A stretch of 64,000 nt of DNA from Dactylosporangium aurantiacum (GCF_000716715.1 NZ_JNYJ01000035.1:62001-126000); one strand, 5' to 3'; positions 16,201 to 25,518 are shown, counted from the first letter of the stretch. Translations and numbers: made by a program. The notes: generated from the sequence alone by a model not told the origin.

Positions 16201-17877
16201 GTGCTCGTCGCGGTGATGCCCTCAGGTGCCGGTGGACTGCTGCGTCCGCTGGCCGACGACGGTGCCGTGCTCGGCCCCGAGCGCCGGGTCGACGACCTCG
16301 CCTCGGCGGTCGCCGCGATCGAGGCCCGCGACCGCCCCCGCTGGCTGTGGCCGTCCACCGCCGAGCTCTATCCGCGCCTGCTCGCCGCCGGCGTGCGCGT
16401 CGAGCGCTGCCACGACCTGGAGCTGGCCGAGGCGATCCTGCTCGGCGCCGAGGGCCGGTGGGGCCAGCCGCGGTCCCTCGCCGCCGCCCTGGCCCGCCTC
16501 ACCGGCGACCCGGTGCCGCCCGACCCGCCGTCGCGGGCCGCGCTGCCGCCCGGCGGGGCGCAGGAGTCCCTGTTCGACGAGACCTTCATCGCCGCACCCC
16601 CGCCGCCGCTCGACGCGGTCCTGCGGGTCTTCGCCGACCAGCGCACCCGCACCGCGGCGGCGCCCTCCCTCGCCCCCGGCGGCGGCGCCGTGCGCACCCT
16701 CGTCGCCGCCGAGTCCGCCGCCGCCCTCGTCGCCGCCGAGATGGGGTTCACCGGCCTGCCCTGGCGCGCCGACATCCACGACGCCCTGCTCCGCGAGCTG
16801 CTCGGCCCGCCGTCCCCGGTCGACGGCGGCCCGCCGGCCCGCCTGGTGGAGCTCAACGCCCGGCTCAACGAGGCGTTCGGCGCCCGGGTCCACCCCGACT
16901 CGCCCGCCGAGGTGCTGCGCGCCTTCGCCCGCCAGGGCATCACGCTGCGCAGCACCCGCCGCTGGGAGCTGCAGCACGTCGAGCACCCCGCCGTGCCGAT
17001 CCTGCTCGAATACAAGGAGCTCTACCGGCTGTGGGTCGCGCACGGCTGGTCGTGGCTCGACCAGTGGGTCACCGGCGGCCGGTTCCGCGCCGAGTACATC
17101 CCCGGCGGGGTCGTCTCCGGCCGGTGGGCCACCCGCGGCGGCGGCGCCCTGCAGATCCCGCGGGTCGTGCGCAAGGCCGTCGTCGCCGACCCCGGCTGGA
17201 CGTTCGTCGTCGCCGACGCCGGCCAGCTGGAGCCGCGCATCCTCGCCGCCGTCTCCGCCGACCACCGCCTCGCCCGGGCCGGCGCCGCCGGCGACCTCTA
17301 CGCTGCCCTCGCCGCCGAGGCCTTCGACGGCGACCGCACCAAGGCCAAGGTCGCGCTGCTCGGCGCCATGTACGGGCAGACCGGCGGCATGGCCGCACCC
17401 GCCCTCGCCGCCCTGCGCCGCTTCTACCCGACCGCCTGGGACCTCGTCGAGGAGGCCGCCCGCACCGGCGAGGCCGGCGGGCTCGTGCGCACCTGGCTCG
17501 GCCGCACCTGCCCGCCCTCGTCGGTCAGCTGGCGCGAGGGTTTCGACGAGCCGGGCATGGAGGTCGACGCCCGCGGCGGCGCCAGGGGCCGTGCCCGGGG
17601 CCGGTTCACCCGCAACTTCGTCATCCAGGGCACCGCGGCCGAGTGGGCCCTCGTCGTGCTCGCCCGGCTGCGCACGCACCTCACCGGGCTGGCCGCGGAG
17701 CTGGTGTTCTTCCAGCACGACGAGTTCGTGGTGCACTGCCCCGAAGGTGAGGCGGAGGCGGTGGTCGCCGCGGTGCACACGGCGGGCGACGAGGCGAGGC
17801 GGCTGCTGTTCGCCGACACCCCGGTGCGGTTCCCGTTCGACGTGGCCGTGGTGACCTGCTACGCCGAGGCCAAGTAG
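16201..17877 (+). CDS. bifunctional 3'-5' exonuclease/family A DNA polymerase
   Basis: 558 residues from GTG 16201. The C-terminal ~300 residues are a family A polymerase: FVVADAGQLEPRILA is motif A, TKAKVALLGAMYGQTGG is motif B (the O-helix K and Y), and FFQHDEFVVHCPE is motif C, with QHDE where Pol I has VHDE. The N-terminal half replaces the exonuclease and 5' nuclease domains with a short unrelated region of low similarity, as in the actinobacterial bifunctional exonuclease/polymerase family. Start is uncertain: GTG 16201 has no clear ribosome site and may be leaderless; an in-frame GTG at 16183 lies on the terminator hairpin. Role in DNA repair is likely. Confidence 0.85.
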   Translation: MLVAVMPSGAGGLLRPLADDGAVLGPERRVDDLASAVAAIEARDRPRWLWPSTAELYPRLLAAGVRVERCHDLELAEAILLGAEGRWGQPRSLAAALARLTGDPVPPDPPSRAALPPGGAQESLFDETFIAAPPPPLDAVLRVFADQRTRTAAAPSLAPGGGAVRTLVAAESAAALVAAEMGFTGLPWRADIHDALLRELLGPPSPVDGGPPARLVELNARLNEAFGARVHPDSPAEVLRAFARQGITLRSTRRWELQHVEHPAVPILLEYKELYRLWVAHGWSWLDQWVTGGRFRAEYIPGGVVSGRWATRGGGALQIPRVVRKAVVADPGWTFVVADAGQLEPRILAAVSADHRLARAGAAGDLYAALAAEAFDGDRTKAKVALLGAMYGQTGGMAAPALAALRRFYPTAWDLVEEAARTGEAGGLVRTWLGRTCPPSSVSWREGFDEPGMEVDARGGARGRARGRFTRNFVIQGTAAEWALVVLARLRTHLTGLAAELVFFQHDEFVVHCPEGEAEAVVAAVHTAGDEARRLLFADTPVRFPFDVAVVTCYAEAK

Positions 17878-17883
17878 GCGCGC

Positions 17884-17963
17884 CGGCGGCCGGGTCGGGC
17901 GGTCGGCGGCCGGGTCGGGCGGTCGGCCCGGGTGGGCGGCGGTCGGCCCGGGTGGGCGCCTGC
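17884..17963. repeat. four degenerate 20-bp tandem repeats
   Basis: Two identical copies of CGGCGGCCGGGTCGGGCGGT (17884-17903, 17904-17923) are followed by two copies of a variant starting CGGCCCGGGTGGGCG (17924-17943, 17944-17963). They lie in the 179-base gap between the convergent polymerase and WD40 genes. No gene function is evident. Confidence 0.8.
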
Positions 17964-18056
17964 TGGTCGCGTGGGGGTCGCTGCGGGTGGTGGTCGGGTC
18001 GTGCGGGTGGCGGCTGGTGGCGGTCGGGGCTGGGTGCGGCGCGGAGACCGGGCCGG

Positions 18057-20017
18057 TCAGGGGTGGGGGAGTGGCCAGGTGTGGAAGGTGCCGTCGGCGG
18101 CGGCGCTGAAGGCGACCGGTCCGCCGTCGATCTCGGCGAGGGTCACCGCGTGGACGGTCGCGGTGTGGGCGAGCAGCGGGTCGCCGAGCGCGGTGCCCGC
18201 CGTGGCGTCCCAGGCGCGCAGGGTGCCGTCCTGACCGCCGGTGACGGCGACCGCGCGGCCGCCGGTCAGCAGCGCGGCCACGGCGGTGATCTGCCCGTGG
18301 TGCCCGGCCAGCGGCCCGCTGACCGGCTCCGGGCCGGTCCGCGCGACGTCCGGGCCGGCGTGCGCGGCCTCTGCGCCGGTCCGCGCCGCGTCCGGGCCGG
18401 CGTGCGCGGCGTCTGGGCCGGCGTGCGCGGCCTCTGCGCCGGTCCGCGCCGCGTCCGGGCCGGCGTGCGCGGCCTCTGGCCCCGTCCGCGCGACGTCTGG
18501 GACGGTCCGCGCGGTGTCCGGGCCTGTGTGCGCGGCGTCCGGGCCTGTGCGCGCGGCGTCCGGGCCTGTGTGCGCGGCGTCCGGGCCGGTGCGTGTGGCG
18601 TCCGGGCCGGGGTGCGTGGCCGCCGGGACGGGCCAGATGCGTAGGTGGCGTCGACGCCGGCGCCGGAGATGAGCAGGGGGCCGGTCGGGGTGTCCAGGAC
18701 GGTGACCGGGGTGCGGAGCACCGTGCCGCCGAAGCCGCCGCCGGGCAGGGGCGGGCCGAGGGGCTCGCCCTCTTCGAAGTCCCACACCCGCAGGGCGGTC
18801 TCCTCGGCGTCGAAGTCGCCGTCCCGCTCGGGGTGGTCCTCGACGACGGCGAGCAGCCGGCCGCCGGCGCGGGCGAAGGCCACCGCGAGCGGCCAGTCGG
18901 ACATGCCGTCGGCGACCGTGCGCCGGGTACGCAGGTCCACGACCGAGACCCGGTTGTCGCCGGAGCGCCACACCACGACCGGGCCGCCGTCCCGGTCGGC
19001 GACGGCGAGCACCTCGGTCCACGAGCGGGTCGGCAGCGGGTCGCCGACGGGGTCGAGGGTCGCCAGGTCCCAGACCCGGATCGTCTCGCCACCGGCGGTG
19101 ACCAGCAGCGGCCGGCCGTCGACGTCGGCGGCGCGGGCGGCGCGGACCCAGCCCGTGTGCGCCTGGACCGGCTCGCCGAGCGGCTCGGACGTGGCCGCGT
19201 CCCAGCGGCGCAGCCGCCCCTCGATGTCGCCGGTCACGACCACCGTGCGCCATGCGGACCCGCCACCGTCCAGACCGCCGCCACCAACGACGCCGGCCAC
19301 CTCCTCGCCGCCGTCGAGGCCACCGGTGCCGCCGCCGCCTCCGACCTCGCCGCCGCCGTCCAGACCACCGCCGCCGTCCAGGCCACCGCCGCCGTCCAGA
19401 CCGCCGGCGCCGTCCAGGCCACCGGTGCCGCCGATGCCGCCGGGGGCGGGCACCCGGCCGGTCGCCACGGCGGTCAGGCCCACCACCGCCGGTGACGAGG
19501 CGCCCACCTGCGTGCACGCCGGCAGCTGCCACACCCGCACGGTCCTGTCGAGGCCGGCGGTCACGGCGTACGCCTGGCCGCCGGTCGAGCAGCCCACCAC
19601 GTGGTCGACCCGGCCGGCGTGCCCGGCCAGGACGCCGACCTCCTCGCCGCTCGCCGGGTCCACGACCCGCACCAGGTCACCGTCGACCGTCAGCGACCAC
19701 CCTTCGCCGGGCGCCGCGGGCCGGGGCTGCCCGCCGGAGGCGGGGCCGGGCGGAAGCGGGGCACCGGTGGCGGGGTCCCAGGCGTACCGGCGGAGATCAT
19801 CGGAAACGCCGAGCAGGACGCGGCGGCCGTCGAGCTCGGTCACGGCCAGGGCGTCGAGGTGGCTGACGCCGGTCGGGAACACCCGGGCGACGGCGGCGGA
19901 GGGCAGGTCGAGGATCTCGATCGCCGGTCCGCGGGCGACCGCGGCGAAGGCGCCGTCGCCGGAGCAGGCGGCGAGCGCGTCGGGGAAGCCGGCCGCCTGC
20001 CGCCGGGTGGCGGTCAC
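18057..20017 (-). CDS. WD40 repeat protein, frameshifted near 18648
   Basis: About 650 codons in two frames. From GTG 20017 (GTGA overlap with the Nudix stop) the frame encodes WD40 blades (AGLDRTVRVWQL, IEGRLRRWD, GGETIRVWDL, ETALRVWDF). The blades are interrupted by a Gly-rich loop with repeated GGLDGG units. At about 18648 the next blade (LRIWPVP) falls into another frame, which then runs through a 13-copy heptad repeat and a last blade (DGTLRAWD, DGTFHTWPL) to the stop at 18057. Restoring one C in GCCACC reunites both halves. As written, the first frame continues to a stop at 18266 with an Arg/Pro/Thr-rich tail. Function is scaffold or regulatory at best; the gene may be broken or the sequence may hold an indel. 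Confidence 0.8.
18335..18612. repeat. 21-bp coding tandem repeat, ~13 copies
   Basis: On the minus strand the repeat encodes the heptad GPDAART/GPDAAHT with small variations (GPEAAHA, GAEAAHA, GPDVART). It lies downstream of the frameshift, between the last two blades of the WD40 gene. The 21-bp period keeps the frame, so copy number can change without harm. Confidence 0.85.
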
Positions 20018-20517
20018 CAGTCGGCGCTGGCGAGGTACCGGGCCATCGCGTCGGTGTGGGTCGGGAAACACAGCCGCTGCGGGCCGACGCCGATCTCGAA
20101 GCCGAGCGACTCCTCGGTCGCCACCGACGACGGGATCGCCGACAGGGGACGCGGGGGCAGGACGCCGAACACGATGAGGTTGCCGTTGGCGGTGCTCTGC
20201 ACGTCGAAGAGGCGCACGTCGGCGGGGTCGGCCAGCAGCGTGGTCTCCTCGCGCAGCTCCCGGACCATGCCCTCCTGCCACGTCTCGCCGAGCTCGATGA
20301 AGCCGCCGGGCAGCGCCAGCTCGCCGCGCATCGGCTCGATGTCGCGGCGGACCAGGACCAGGCCACGGCCGTCGTCGGTCTCCACCGGCAGCAGCGCGAC
20401 CGCGACCGGCAGCGGGTTACGCCAGGTCGTCTCGCCGCAGGAGGCGCACTGGCGGGGCCACGGTGCCCCCGACGCATAGGCGACGCCGCAATACGAACAG
20501 TGATCGTGCAGGGCCAT
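20014..20517 (-). CDS. Nudix hydrolase with N-terminal zinc ribbon
   Basis: 167 residues. Residues 7-27 hold a C4 zinc ribbon (CSYCG...CASCG). The Nudix box reads GGFIELGETWQEGMVRELREET, with the G-x5-E-x7-RE-x-EE pattern complete. Such proteins hydrolyse nucleoside-diphosphate-linked substrates; zinc-ribbon members include NADH pyrophosphatase-like and ADP-ribose types. Start ATG 20517; an in-frame ATG at 20523 is possible. Its stop overlaps the WD40 gene start (GTGA), so both are one operon. Divergent from the MobA-like gene. Confidence 0.9.
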   Translation of the reverse strand: MALHDHCSYCGVAYASGAPWPRQCASCGETTWRNPLPVAVALLPVETDDGRGLVLVRRDIEPMRGELALPGGFIELGETWQEGMVRELREETTLLADPADVRLFDVQSTANGNLIVFGVLPPRPLSAIPSSVATEESLGFEIGVGPQRLCFPTHTDAMARYLASADW

Positions 20518-20583
20518 GAGCATGAAGCCTACCGACGGTATTACGCTGAGCCTCGCGCTGGTGTCGCACCCGAGGAGTTCCCG

Positions 20584-21174
20584 CTGAGCACGATCGTCGG
20601 ACTCGTTCTCGCCGCAGGTGGCGGCCGCCGATATGGCGGGCCCAAGGCGCTCGTGCGCCATGACGACGGCCGGTTGCTGGTCGAGCGCGCCGTGGCGACA
20701 CTGCGCGAGGGCGGCTGCACCCGCATCGTGGTGGTCCTCGGCGCCGAGTCGGCGCGCGTGCGCGCGGAGGCGCAGCTGGGCGACGCCCGGCTGGTCGACA
20801 ACCCGGGCTGGAAGAGCGGCATGGGCTCGTCGCTGCGGGTCGGGCTGGCCGCGGTCGCCGAAGCCGAGAGCGAGGCCGACGCGGTCGCGGTCGCGGTGCT
20901 GCTGGTCGACACGCCCGGCATCGGACCCGACGCCGTCGCCCGGCTGCTCGCCGCGACCAACGGCGGGTCGAAGTCGCTCGTGACCGCGTCGTACCAGGGC
21001 AAACGCGGCCACCCGGTGATCCTCGGGCGGGACCACTGGGCTGGCGTGGCCACGCTCGCGACCGCGGACGTCGGCGCCCGGGCCTACCTGGCGGCCCACG
21101 CCGACCAGGTCCAGGCGGTGCCGTGCGAGGACATCGCCGACGACACCGACCTGGACGTGCCGCCCGAGCAGTAG
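20584..21174 (+). CDS. MobA-like molybdenum cofactor nucleotidyltransferase
   Basis: About 196 residues. The N-terminal LVLAAGGGRRYGGPKAL is the nucleotide-binding signature of MobA/MocA transferases that link CMP or GMP to molybdopterin; the sequence is closest to the CTP-type MocA forms used with xanthine dehydrogenase-family enzymes. No ATG, GTG or TTG is in frame near the domain start. CTG at 20584 is chosen because GAGGAG (20572-20577) lies seven bases ahead; this non-standard start is inference. First gene of the molybdenum hydroxylase cluster. Confidence 0.8.
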   Translation: MSTIVGLVLAAGGGRRYGGPKALVRHDDGRLLVERAVATLREGGCTRIVVVLGAESARVRAEAQLGDARLVDNPGWKSGMGSSLRVGLAAVAEAESEADAVAVAVLLVDTPGIGPDAVARLLAATNGGSKSLVTASYQGKRGHPVILGRDHWAGVATLATADVGARAYLAAHADQVQAVPCEDIADDTDLDVPPEQ

Positions 21175-21207
21175 CCGCCGGAGCACCCCGGCGCGCATAG
21201 TGGAGCG

Positions 21208-22077
21208 GTGCCGGACTTCGCGTCTCCGGCCGCACTGGCGGCCGGCCTGGCCGACGCGGGCTACCTCGCCGACGAGGGGCTCGCGATGGCGGGCTTCCTC
21301 GCGCTGCGCCTGCACCGGCCGATCTTCCTGGAAGGCGACGCCGGCGTCGGCAAGACCGCGTTCGCGGCCGCCCTCGCCGAGGCCGCCGGCGTCGAGCTGA
21401 TCCGCCTGCAGTGCTATGAGGGCCTCGACGCCTCCCACGCCCTGTACGACTGGGACTTCGCCCGTCAGGTCCTGCACCTGCGCGCGGTGGAGACCGCGGC
21501 GCACGGCACCGTGTCGGCCGCCGACCTGGAGGCGGACCTCTACGACCGCCGGTTCCTGCTCGCCCGGCCGCTGCTGCAGGCGGTCGAGCGCGCACCGTGC
21601 GTGCTGCTCGTCGACGAGGTCGACCGGGCCGACGACGAGTTCGAGGCGTACCTGCTGGAGGTCCTCGCCGACGCCGCCGTGACCGTGCCGGAGCTCGGCC
21701 GGATCACCGCCGCCGTGCCGCCGGTCGTCGTCGTCACCAGCAACCGCACCCGCGAGGTGCACGACGCGTTGAAGCGTCGCTGCCTGTACCACTGGGTCGG
21801 CCACCCCAGCCCTGAACGGGAGACCGCGATCCTGCGGCGGCGCCTGCCGGGCCTCGACGAGCGCCTCGCCGCGCAGGTCGCCGCGGCCACCGCCCACCTG
21901 CGGACCCTTGACCTGGTCAAGCCGCCCGGCGTCGCCGAGGCCATCGACTGGGCGGCGGCGCTGCGGGCGCTGTCCGCGGACACGCTGACCGCCGAGCTCG
22001 CCGACGCCACCCTCGGGGTGGTGCTCAAGGTCCGCGAGGACATCGCCCTGGCCACGGGTGCCGTCGGTGCTCGTTGA
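21208..22077 (+). CDS. MoxR-type AAA+ ATPase (CoxD family)
   Basis: 289 residues. Walker A GDAGVGKTA near residue 45, Walker B VLLVDEVDRAD near 135, sensor 1 VVVVTSNRT near 170. In CO dehydrogenase clusters CoxD remodels the apo-enzyme or helps insert sulfur and copper into the Mo site. It starts with GTG 21208 and its end overlaps the VWA gene, the classic coxDE pair, so a shared chaperone complex is likely. Confidence 0.92.
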   Translation: MPDFASPAALAAGLADAGYLADEGLAMAGFLALRLHRPIFLEGDAGVGKTAFAAALAEAAGVELIRLQCYEGLDASHALYDWDFARQVLHLRAVETAAHGTVSAADLEADLYDRRFLLARPLLQAVERAPCVLLVDEVDRADDEFEAYLLEVLADAAVTVPELGRITAAVPPVVVVTSNRTREVHDALKRRCLYHWVGHPSPERETAILRRRLPGLDERLAAQVAAATAHLRTLDLVKPPGVAEAIDWAAALRALSADTLTAELADATLGVVLKVREDIALATGAVGAR

Positions 22078-23131
22078 GCTGGCCGGGAAGCTGCGGGCGG
22101 CCGGCCTGCCGGTGACACTCGACCGGCTCGCGGCATACGCCGAGGCCCTCGACACGGCCGGGGTCGCCCACGCGTACTGGGTCGGCCGGCTCACGCTGTG
22201 CGGCTCGCCCGAGGACATCGCCCGCTACGACGCCGCCCTCGCCCCGCCCCCGTCCGCCGCCCGCGGCCCGTCCTGGCAGGTCCGGCGGCTGCCGGAGCGC
22301 TCGCTCCTGCGGTCCACCGTGCCGCCGTCCGCGGCCGCCGACGACCGGGACCCGGCGCTGTCCGTGCAGGCCGCGGACGCCGAGGTGCTGCGCCACCGCG
22401 ACATCGCCACCCTGTCGGACGCCGAACGCGCCGAGGCCGCCGCGCTGCTCGCCCGGATCGCCACCGCAGACATCACCCGCCCCGGCCGCCGGCACCGTCC
22501 CGCGGGGCACGGCGACGTCGACCGCCGGCGCAGCGTCCGGGCCATGCTGCGGGCCGGCGGGGAGCCCCGGCCGCTCCTGCACCGGGTGCGGGCGCCCCGC
22601 CCCCGCCGCCTGGTGCTGCTGATCGACGTGTCCGGGTCGATGTCACCGTACGCCGACGCCCTGCTCCGCCTCGCCCACGCCTTCACCCGGCACCGTCCAC
22701 GCTGGACGGAGACGTACTCGCTCGGCACCCGCCTCACCCGGCTCACCCCGGCACTGCGGATCCGGGACGTGGAGGCGGCGCTGCGCGAGGCGGGCCGGCA
22801 CATCCCCGACTGGCGCGGCGGCACCCGCCTCGCCGACGGCGTCGCCGCGTTCGTCCGCCGCGACGGCCACCGGGGCGTCGCCCGCCGTGCCGCGGTCGTC
22901 GTCTTCAGCGACGGCTGGGAGTCCGCCGACCCCGCCCGGCTCGGCGCCACCGTCGCCCACCTGCGCCGCCTCGCCGCGCGGACCGTCTGGGTCAGCCCGC
23001 ACGCGGGGCGCCCCGGCTTCGCCCCGACCGCCGGCGGTCTCGCCGCCGTGCTCCCGCATGTTGACGCGCTCGTGGCGGGGCATACGGTGGCGGCGCTACA
23101 CGCCGTCCTTGAGGAGGTCCGCCGTGCGTGA
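22058..23131 (+). CDS. VWA domain-containing CoxE family protein
   Basis: 357 residues. C-terminal half is a von Willebrand A domain with the MIDAS motif LIDVSGSMSPYAD near residue 190 and a threonine-bearing SLGTRLTRL strand later. CoxE works with the MoxR ATPase CoxD. The GTG 22058 start overlaps coxD by 20 bases; GTG 22067 is an alternative. The following XdhC gene overlaps its end by 8 bases. Confidence 0.9.
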   Translation: MPSVLVELAGKLRAAGLPVTLDRLAAYAEALDTAGVAHAYWVGRLTLCGSPEDIARYDAALAPPPSAARGPSWQVRRLPERSLLRSTVPPSAAADDRDPALSVQAADAEVLRHRDIATLSDAERAEAAALLARIATADITRPGRRHRPAGHGDVDRRRSVRAMLRAGGEPRPLLHRVRAPRPRRLVLLIDVSGSMSPYADALLRLAHAFTRHRPRWTETYSLGTRLTRLTPALRIRDVEAALREAGRHIPDWRGGTRLADGVAAFVRRDGHRGVARRAAVVVFSDGWESADPARLGATVAHLRRLAARTVWVSPHAGRPGFAPTAGGLAAVLPHVDALVAGHTVAALHAVLEEVRRA

Positions 23132-24350
23132 GGTTCTCAGCGATCTGCTCGGCTGGTGGGAGTCAGGCCGAACCGTCGGCATGGCCACCGTCGTGCGGAC
23201 CTGGCGCAGCTCACCGCGCCCGGCGGGGGCCATCATGCTCGTCGGCCCCGACGGCACCGCCGTCGGCAGCGTCTCCGGCGGCTGCGTCGAAGGCGCCGTC
23301 TATGAGCTGTCGCAGGAGGTCGTCGAGTCCGGTGTGCCGATCGTGCAGCGGTACGGCGTCAGCGACGACGACGCGTTCGCGGTCGGTCTGACCTGCGGCG
23401 GGATCATCGAGCTGCTGGTCGAGCCGGTGTCGCGGGACACGTTCCCGGAGCTGGACGCGGTGGCTGCGGCGATCACCTCGCGCGACCCGGTCGCGGTCGT
23501 GTCGGTGGTCGAGGGCCCGCCGGAGCGGATCGGCCGGCGGATGGTGGTGTGGCCGTCGCCCGCTGACGTGTCGGGGTCCTTGGGATCCGAACGTCTTGAT
23601 GCCGCCGCCGCCGACGACGCCAGAGGTCTGCTGGCCGCGGGTCGGACCGACACCCTGCACTACGGCCTGGACGGCGAGCGGCGCGGCGAGGGGCTGACCC
23701 TGTTCGTCGCCTCCTACGCCCCGCCCGCCCGGATGATCGTCTTCGGCGCGATCGACTTCGCCGCGTCCGTGGCCCGCATCGGCGAGTTCCTCGGCTACCA
23801 CGTCACCGTCTGCGACGCCCGCCCCGTCTTCGCCACGTCGAAGCGGTTCCCAGGCGCCGACGAGGTCGTCGTCGACTGGCCGCACCGGTACCTGCGCGCC
23901 GAGCTCGACGCCGGCCGGGTCGACCCCCGCACCGTGGTGTGCGTGCTCACCCACGACCCGAAGTTCGACGTGCCGGTGCTGCAGGTCGCGCTGCGGGAGG
24001 ACCTCGCGTACGTCGGCGCCATGGGCTCCCGCCGCACCCACGACGACCGCCTCGCCCGTCTCCGCGAGGCCGGGATGACCGAACAGGAGCTGGCCCGGTT
24101 GTCCTCGCCGATCGGCCTGGACCTCGGGGCGCGCACGCCGGAGGAGACCGCGGTCAGCATCGCCGCGGAGATCATCGCCGGCCGCTGGGGCGGCGGCGGC
24201 GCCCGTCTCACCACGACGGTAGGCCGCATCCACCACGACGTGGCCGATCCTGCGGGGCTTGCCGATCCTGCGAGGTCTGCCGATGCTGCGGGGCTTGTCG
24301 AGCCTGCGGGGCTTGCCGAGTCTGCGGGGCTCGCCGATCAGGGAGCTTGA
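23124..24350 (+). CDS. XdhC/CoxF family molybdenum cofactor maturation protein
   Basis: About 408 residues. The N-terminal ~90 residues are an XdhC/CoxI domain (VRTWRSSPRPAGAIMLV; SGGCVEGAV), and residues ~170-340 form a Rossmann-like XdhC C-terminal domain (VFGAIDFAASVARIG; YVGAMGSRRTHDDR). XdhC proteins bind the molybdenum cofactor and deliver it, sulfurated, to xanthine dehydrogenase-type enzymes. GTG 23124 has an ideal GAGGAGG 7 bases ahead and overlaps the VWA stop. The last ~35 residues are an unusual Ala/Gly/Leu repeat tail (15-bp DNA repeat). Confidence 0.9.
   Translation: MREVLSDLLGWWESGRTVGMATVVRTWRSSPRPAGAIMLVGPDGTAVGSVSGGCVEGAVYELSQEVVESGVPIVQRYGVSDDDAFAVGLTCGGIIELLVEPVSRDTFPELDAVAAAITSRDPVAVVSVVEGPPERIGRRMVVWPSPADVSGSLGSERLDAAAADDARGLLAAGRTDTLHYGLDGERRGEGLTLFVASYAPPARMIVFGAIDFAASVARIGEFLGYHVTVCDARPVFATSKRFPGADEVVVDWPHRYLRAELDAGRVDPRTVVCVLTHDPKFDVPVLQVALREDLAYVGAMGSRRTHDDRLARLREAGMTEQELARLSSPIGLDLGARTPEETAVSIAAEIIAGRWGGGGARLTTTVGRIHHDVADPAGLADPARSADAAGLVEPAGLAESAGLADQGA
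24244..24345 (+). repeat. 15-bp degenerate repeats at 3' end of XdhC gene
   Basis: Units resembling CCTGCGGGGCTTGCC recur about six times and encode AGLADP, ARSADA, AGLVEP, AGLAES, AGLADQ at the C-terminus of the XdhC protein. The array lies beyond the conserved domain. Confidence 0.8.
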
Positions 24351-24577
24351 CAGTCGGGGTGCTGATCGCGGCTTCTGCGCAGGTCGTCGAGCAGCTGCTG
24401 GCCGACCGGCAGCAAGGACACCCGCCGGCTGGTCCGCGCGAACAACCGCACCCCGACCCGCAGCTCCAGTGACCGGATCGTCTGGCTGATCCGCGCCGTC
24501 GACACGTGCAGACGCGCGGCCGTCCGGCCGAAGTGCAGTTCCTCAGCCAACGTGAGGAACGCCTCCAGCTCGTGCCG
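24338..24577 (-). pseudogene. truncated LysR-type regulator (DNA-binding part only)
   Basis: About 80 codons encode a clear LysR helix-turn-helix: ELEAFLTLAEELHFGRTAAR and RISQTIRSLELRVGVRLFAR. After QQLLDDL the sequence leaves the family and stops at 24338, overlapping the XdhC gene end. No effector-binding domain follows. Upstream of the domain no start codon lies at the normal position; the frame stays open to 24868 with unstructured Arg-rich sequence. I read it as a remnant; a functional short LysR-like DNA binder is possible but unlikely. Confidence 0.65.
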
Positions 24578-24981
24578 CGCTGCACCGTGGGCGTTGATCC
24601 ATCGATCCTCGCCCACATCGCCGCCGGGCGACAATCGAGGGCGAGTCCGGGATACGACACTTCCCGGCGTGCGCCGGCCTTGCGGTGCGCGGCGGCGTCC
24701 GCTCCGGCGCACGGCGTGCAGCGCGTGCCTTCGTGCCCCGTGCTCGCGCCGTGTCGTCTCCGTCGGCGTCTGCCGGTCCGACCTGGGCACCGCGTCAGCC
24801 CAGCTCGCGCCCTTCTGGTCGAAGGCGGACCGCGGTGCGTTGTCAAGGTCCAGATTCGTGGAAGTCAAGACCCGTGGAGGGTTGCGTTGATCACCGCTTC
24901 TGGGTTCTGCTGATCAGGCAGTGGCCCGGGTGCGTCCGCCGCGCGACGGGCCGTTTCGGCACGTCCCCGCGGGAGGCAATC
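24578..24981. other. gap between LysR remnant and CoxS-like gene
   Basis: About 400 bases with no supported gene; open frames give Arg-rich translations. The region must hold the promoter of the coxSLM part of the cluster, but I see no clear -35/-10 pair. The ribosome site GGAGG (24972-24976) belongs to the CoxS-like gene. Confidence 0.5.
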
Positions 24982-25518
24982 GTGTCCTCTTCCCATCGAG
25001 TCCGGGTGAGCGTCGACGTCGACGGCAGTCGCTACGTCGACGACGTCGAGCCCCGGACGCTGCTCGTCCATCATCTTCGAGAACGTCTCGGCAAGATCGG
25101 CACGGTCGTCGGCTGCGACACCAGTAACTGCGGCTCGTGCACCGTCCTCATGGGCAGCGCCGACGGCGAGCAGCGCTCCGTCAAGAGCTGCTCGGTGCTC
25201 GCGGTGCAGGCCGACGGCACCGCCGTCACCACGATCGAAGGGCTCGCCGGTCCGGACGGTTCGCTGCACGCCGTGCAACAGGCGTTCCACGAGCTGCACG
25301 CCCTGCAGTGCGGCTTCTGTACCCCGGGGATGATCCTGTCCGCGGTCGACCTCCTGCGGGACAACCCCGCCCCGACCGAGGCCGAGATCCGTGAGGGCCT
25401 GTCGGGCAACCTGTGCCGCTGCACGGGGTACCAGAACATCGTCCGCGCGGTGCAGTCGGCTGCAACGGCCTTGCAGGCGTCGGCCGAGGTCGTCCTCCCC
25501 AAGGAGGCGACGGTATGA
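24982..25518 (+). CDS. molybdenum hydroxylase small subunit, two [2Fe-2S] clusters (CoxS family)
   Basis: 178 residues. Plant-ferredoxin-type cluster ligands at C45, C50, C53 and C70, and the second cluster in the helical domain at C110, C113, C145 and C147 (CGFCTPGM and LCRCTGY). These proteins pass electrons from the Mo site to the FAD subunit. GTG 24982 has GGAGG six bases ahead. Its stop overlaps an ATG at 25515 (ATGA), expected to be the start of the large subunit. Confidence 0.93.
   Translation: MSSSHRVRVSVDVDGSRYVDDVEPRTLLVHHLRERLGKIGTVVGCDTSNCGSCTVLMGSADGEQRSVKSCSVLAVQADGTAVTTIEGLAGPDGSLHAVQQAFHELHALQCGFCTPGMILSAVDLLRDNPAPTEAEIREGLSGNLCRCTGYQNIVRAVQSAATALQASAEVVLPKEATV

Noticed and set aside
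18335..18612. Regular repeats resembling a CRISPR array
   Set aside because: The units are contiguous, 21 bp, without spacers, and code for a repeated heptad inside a gene.
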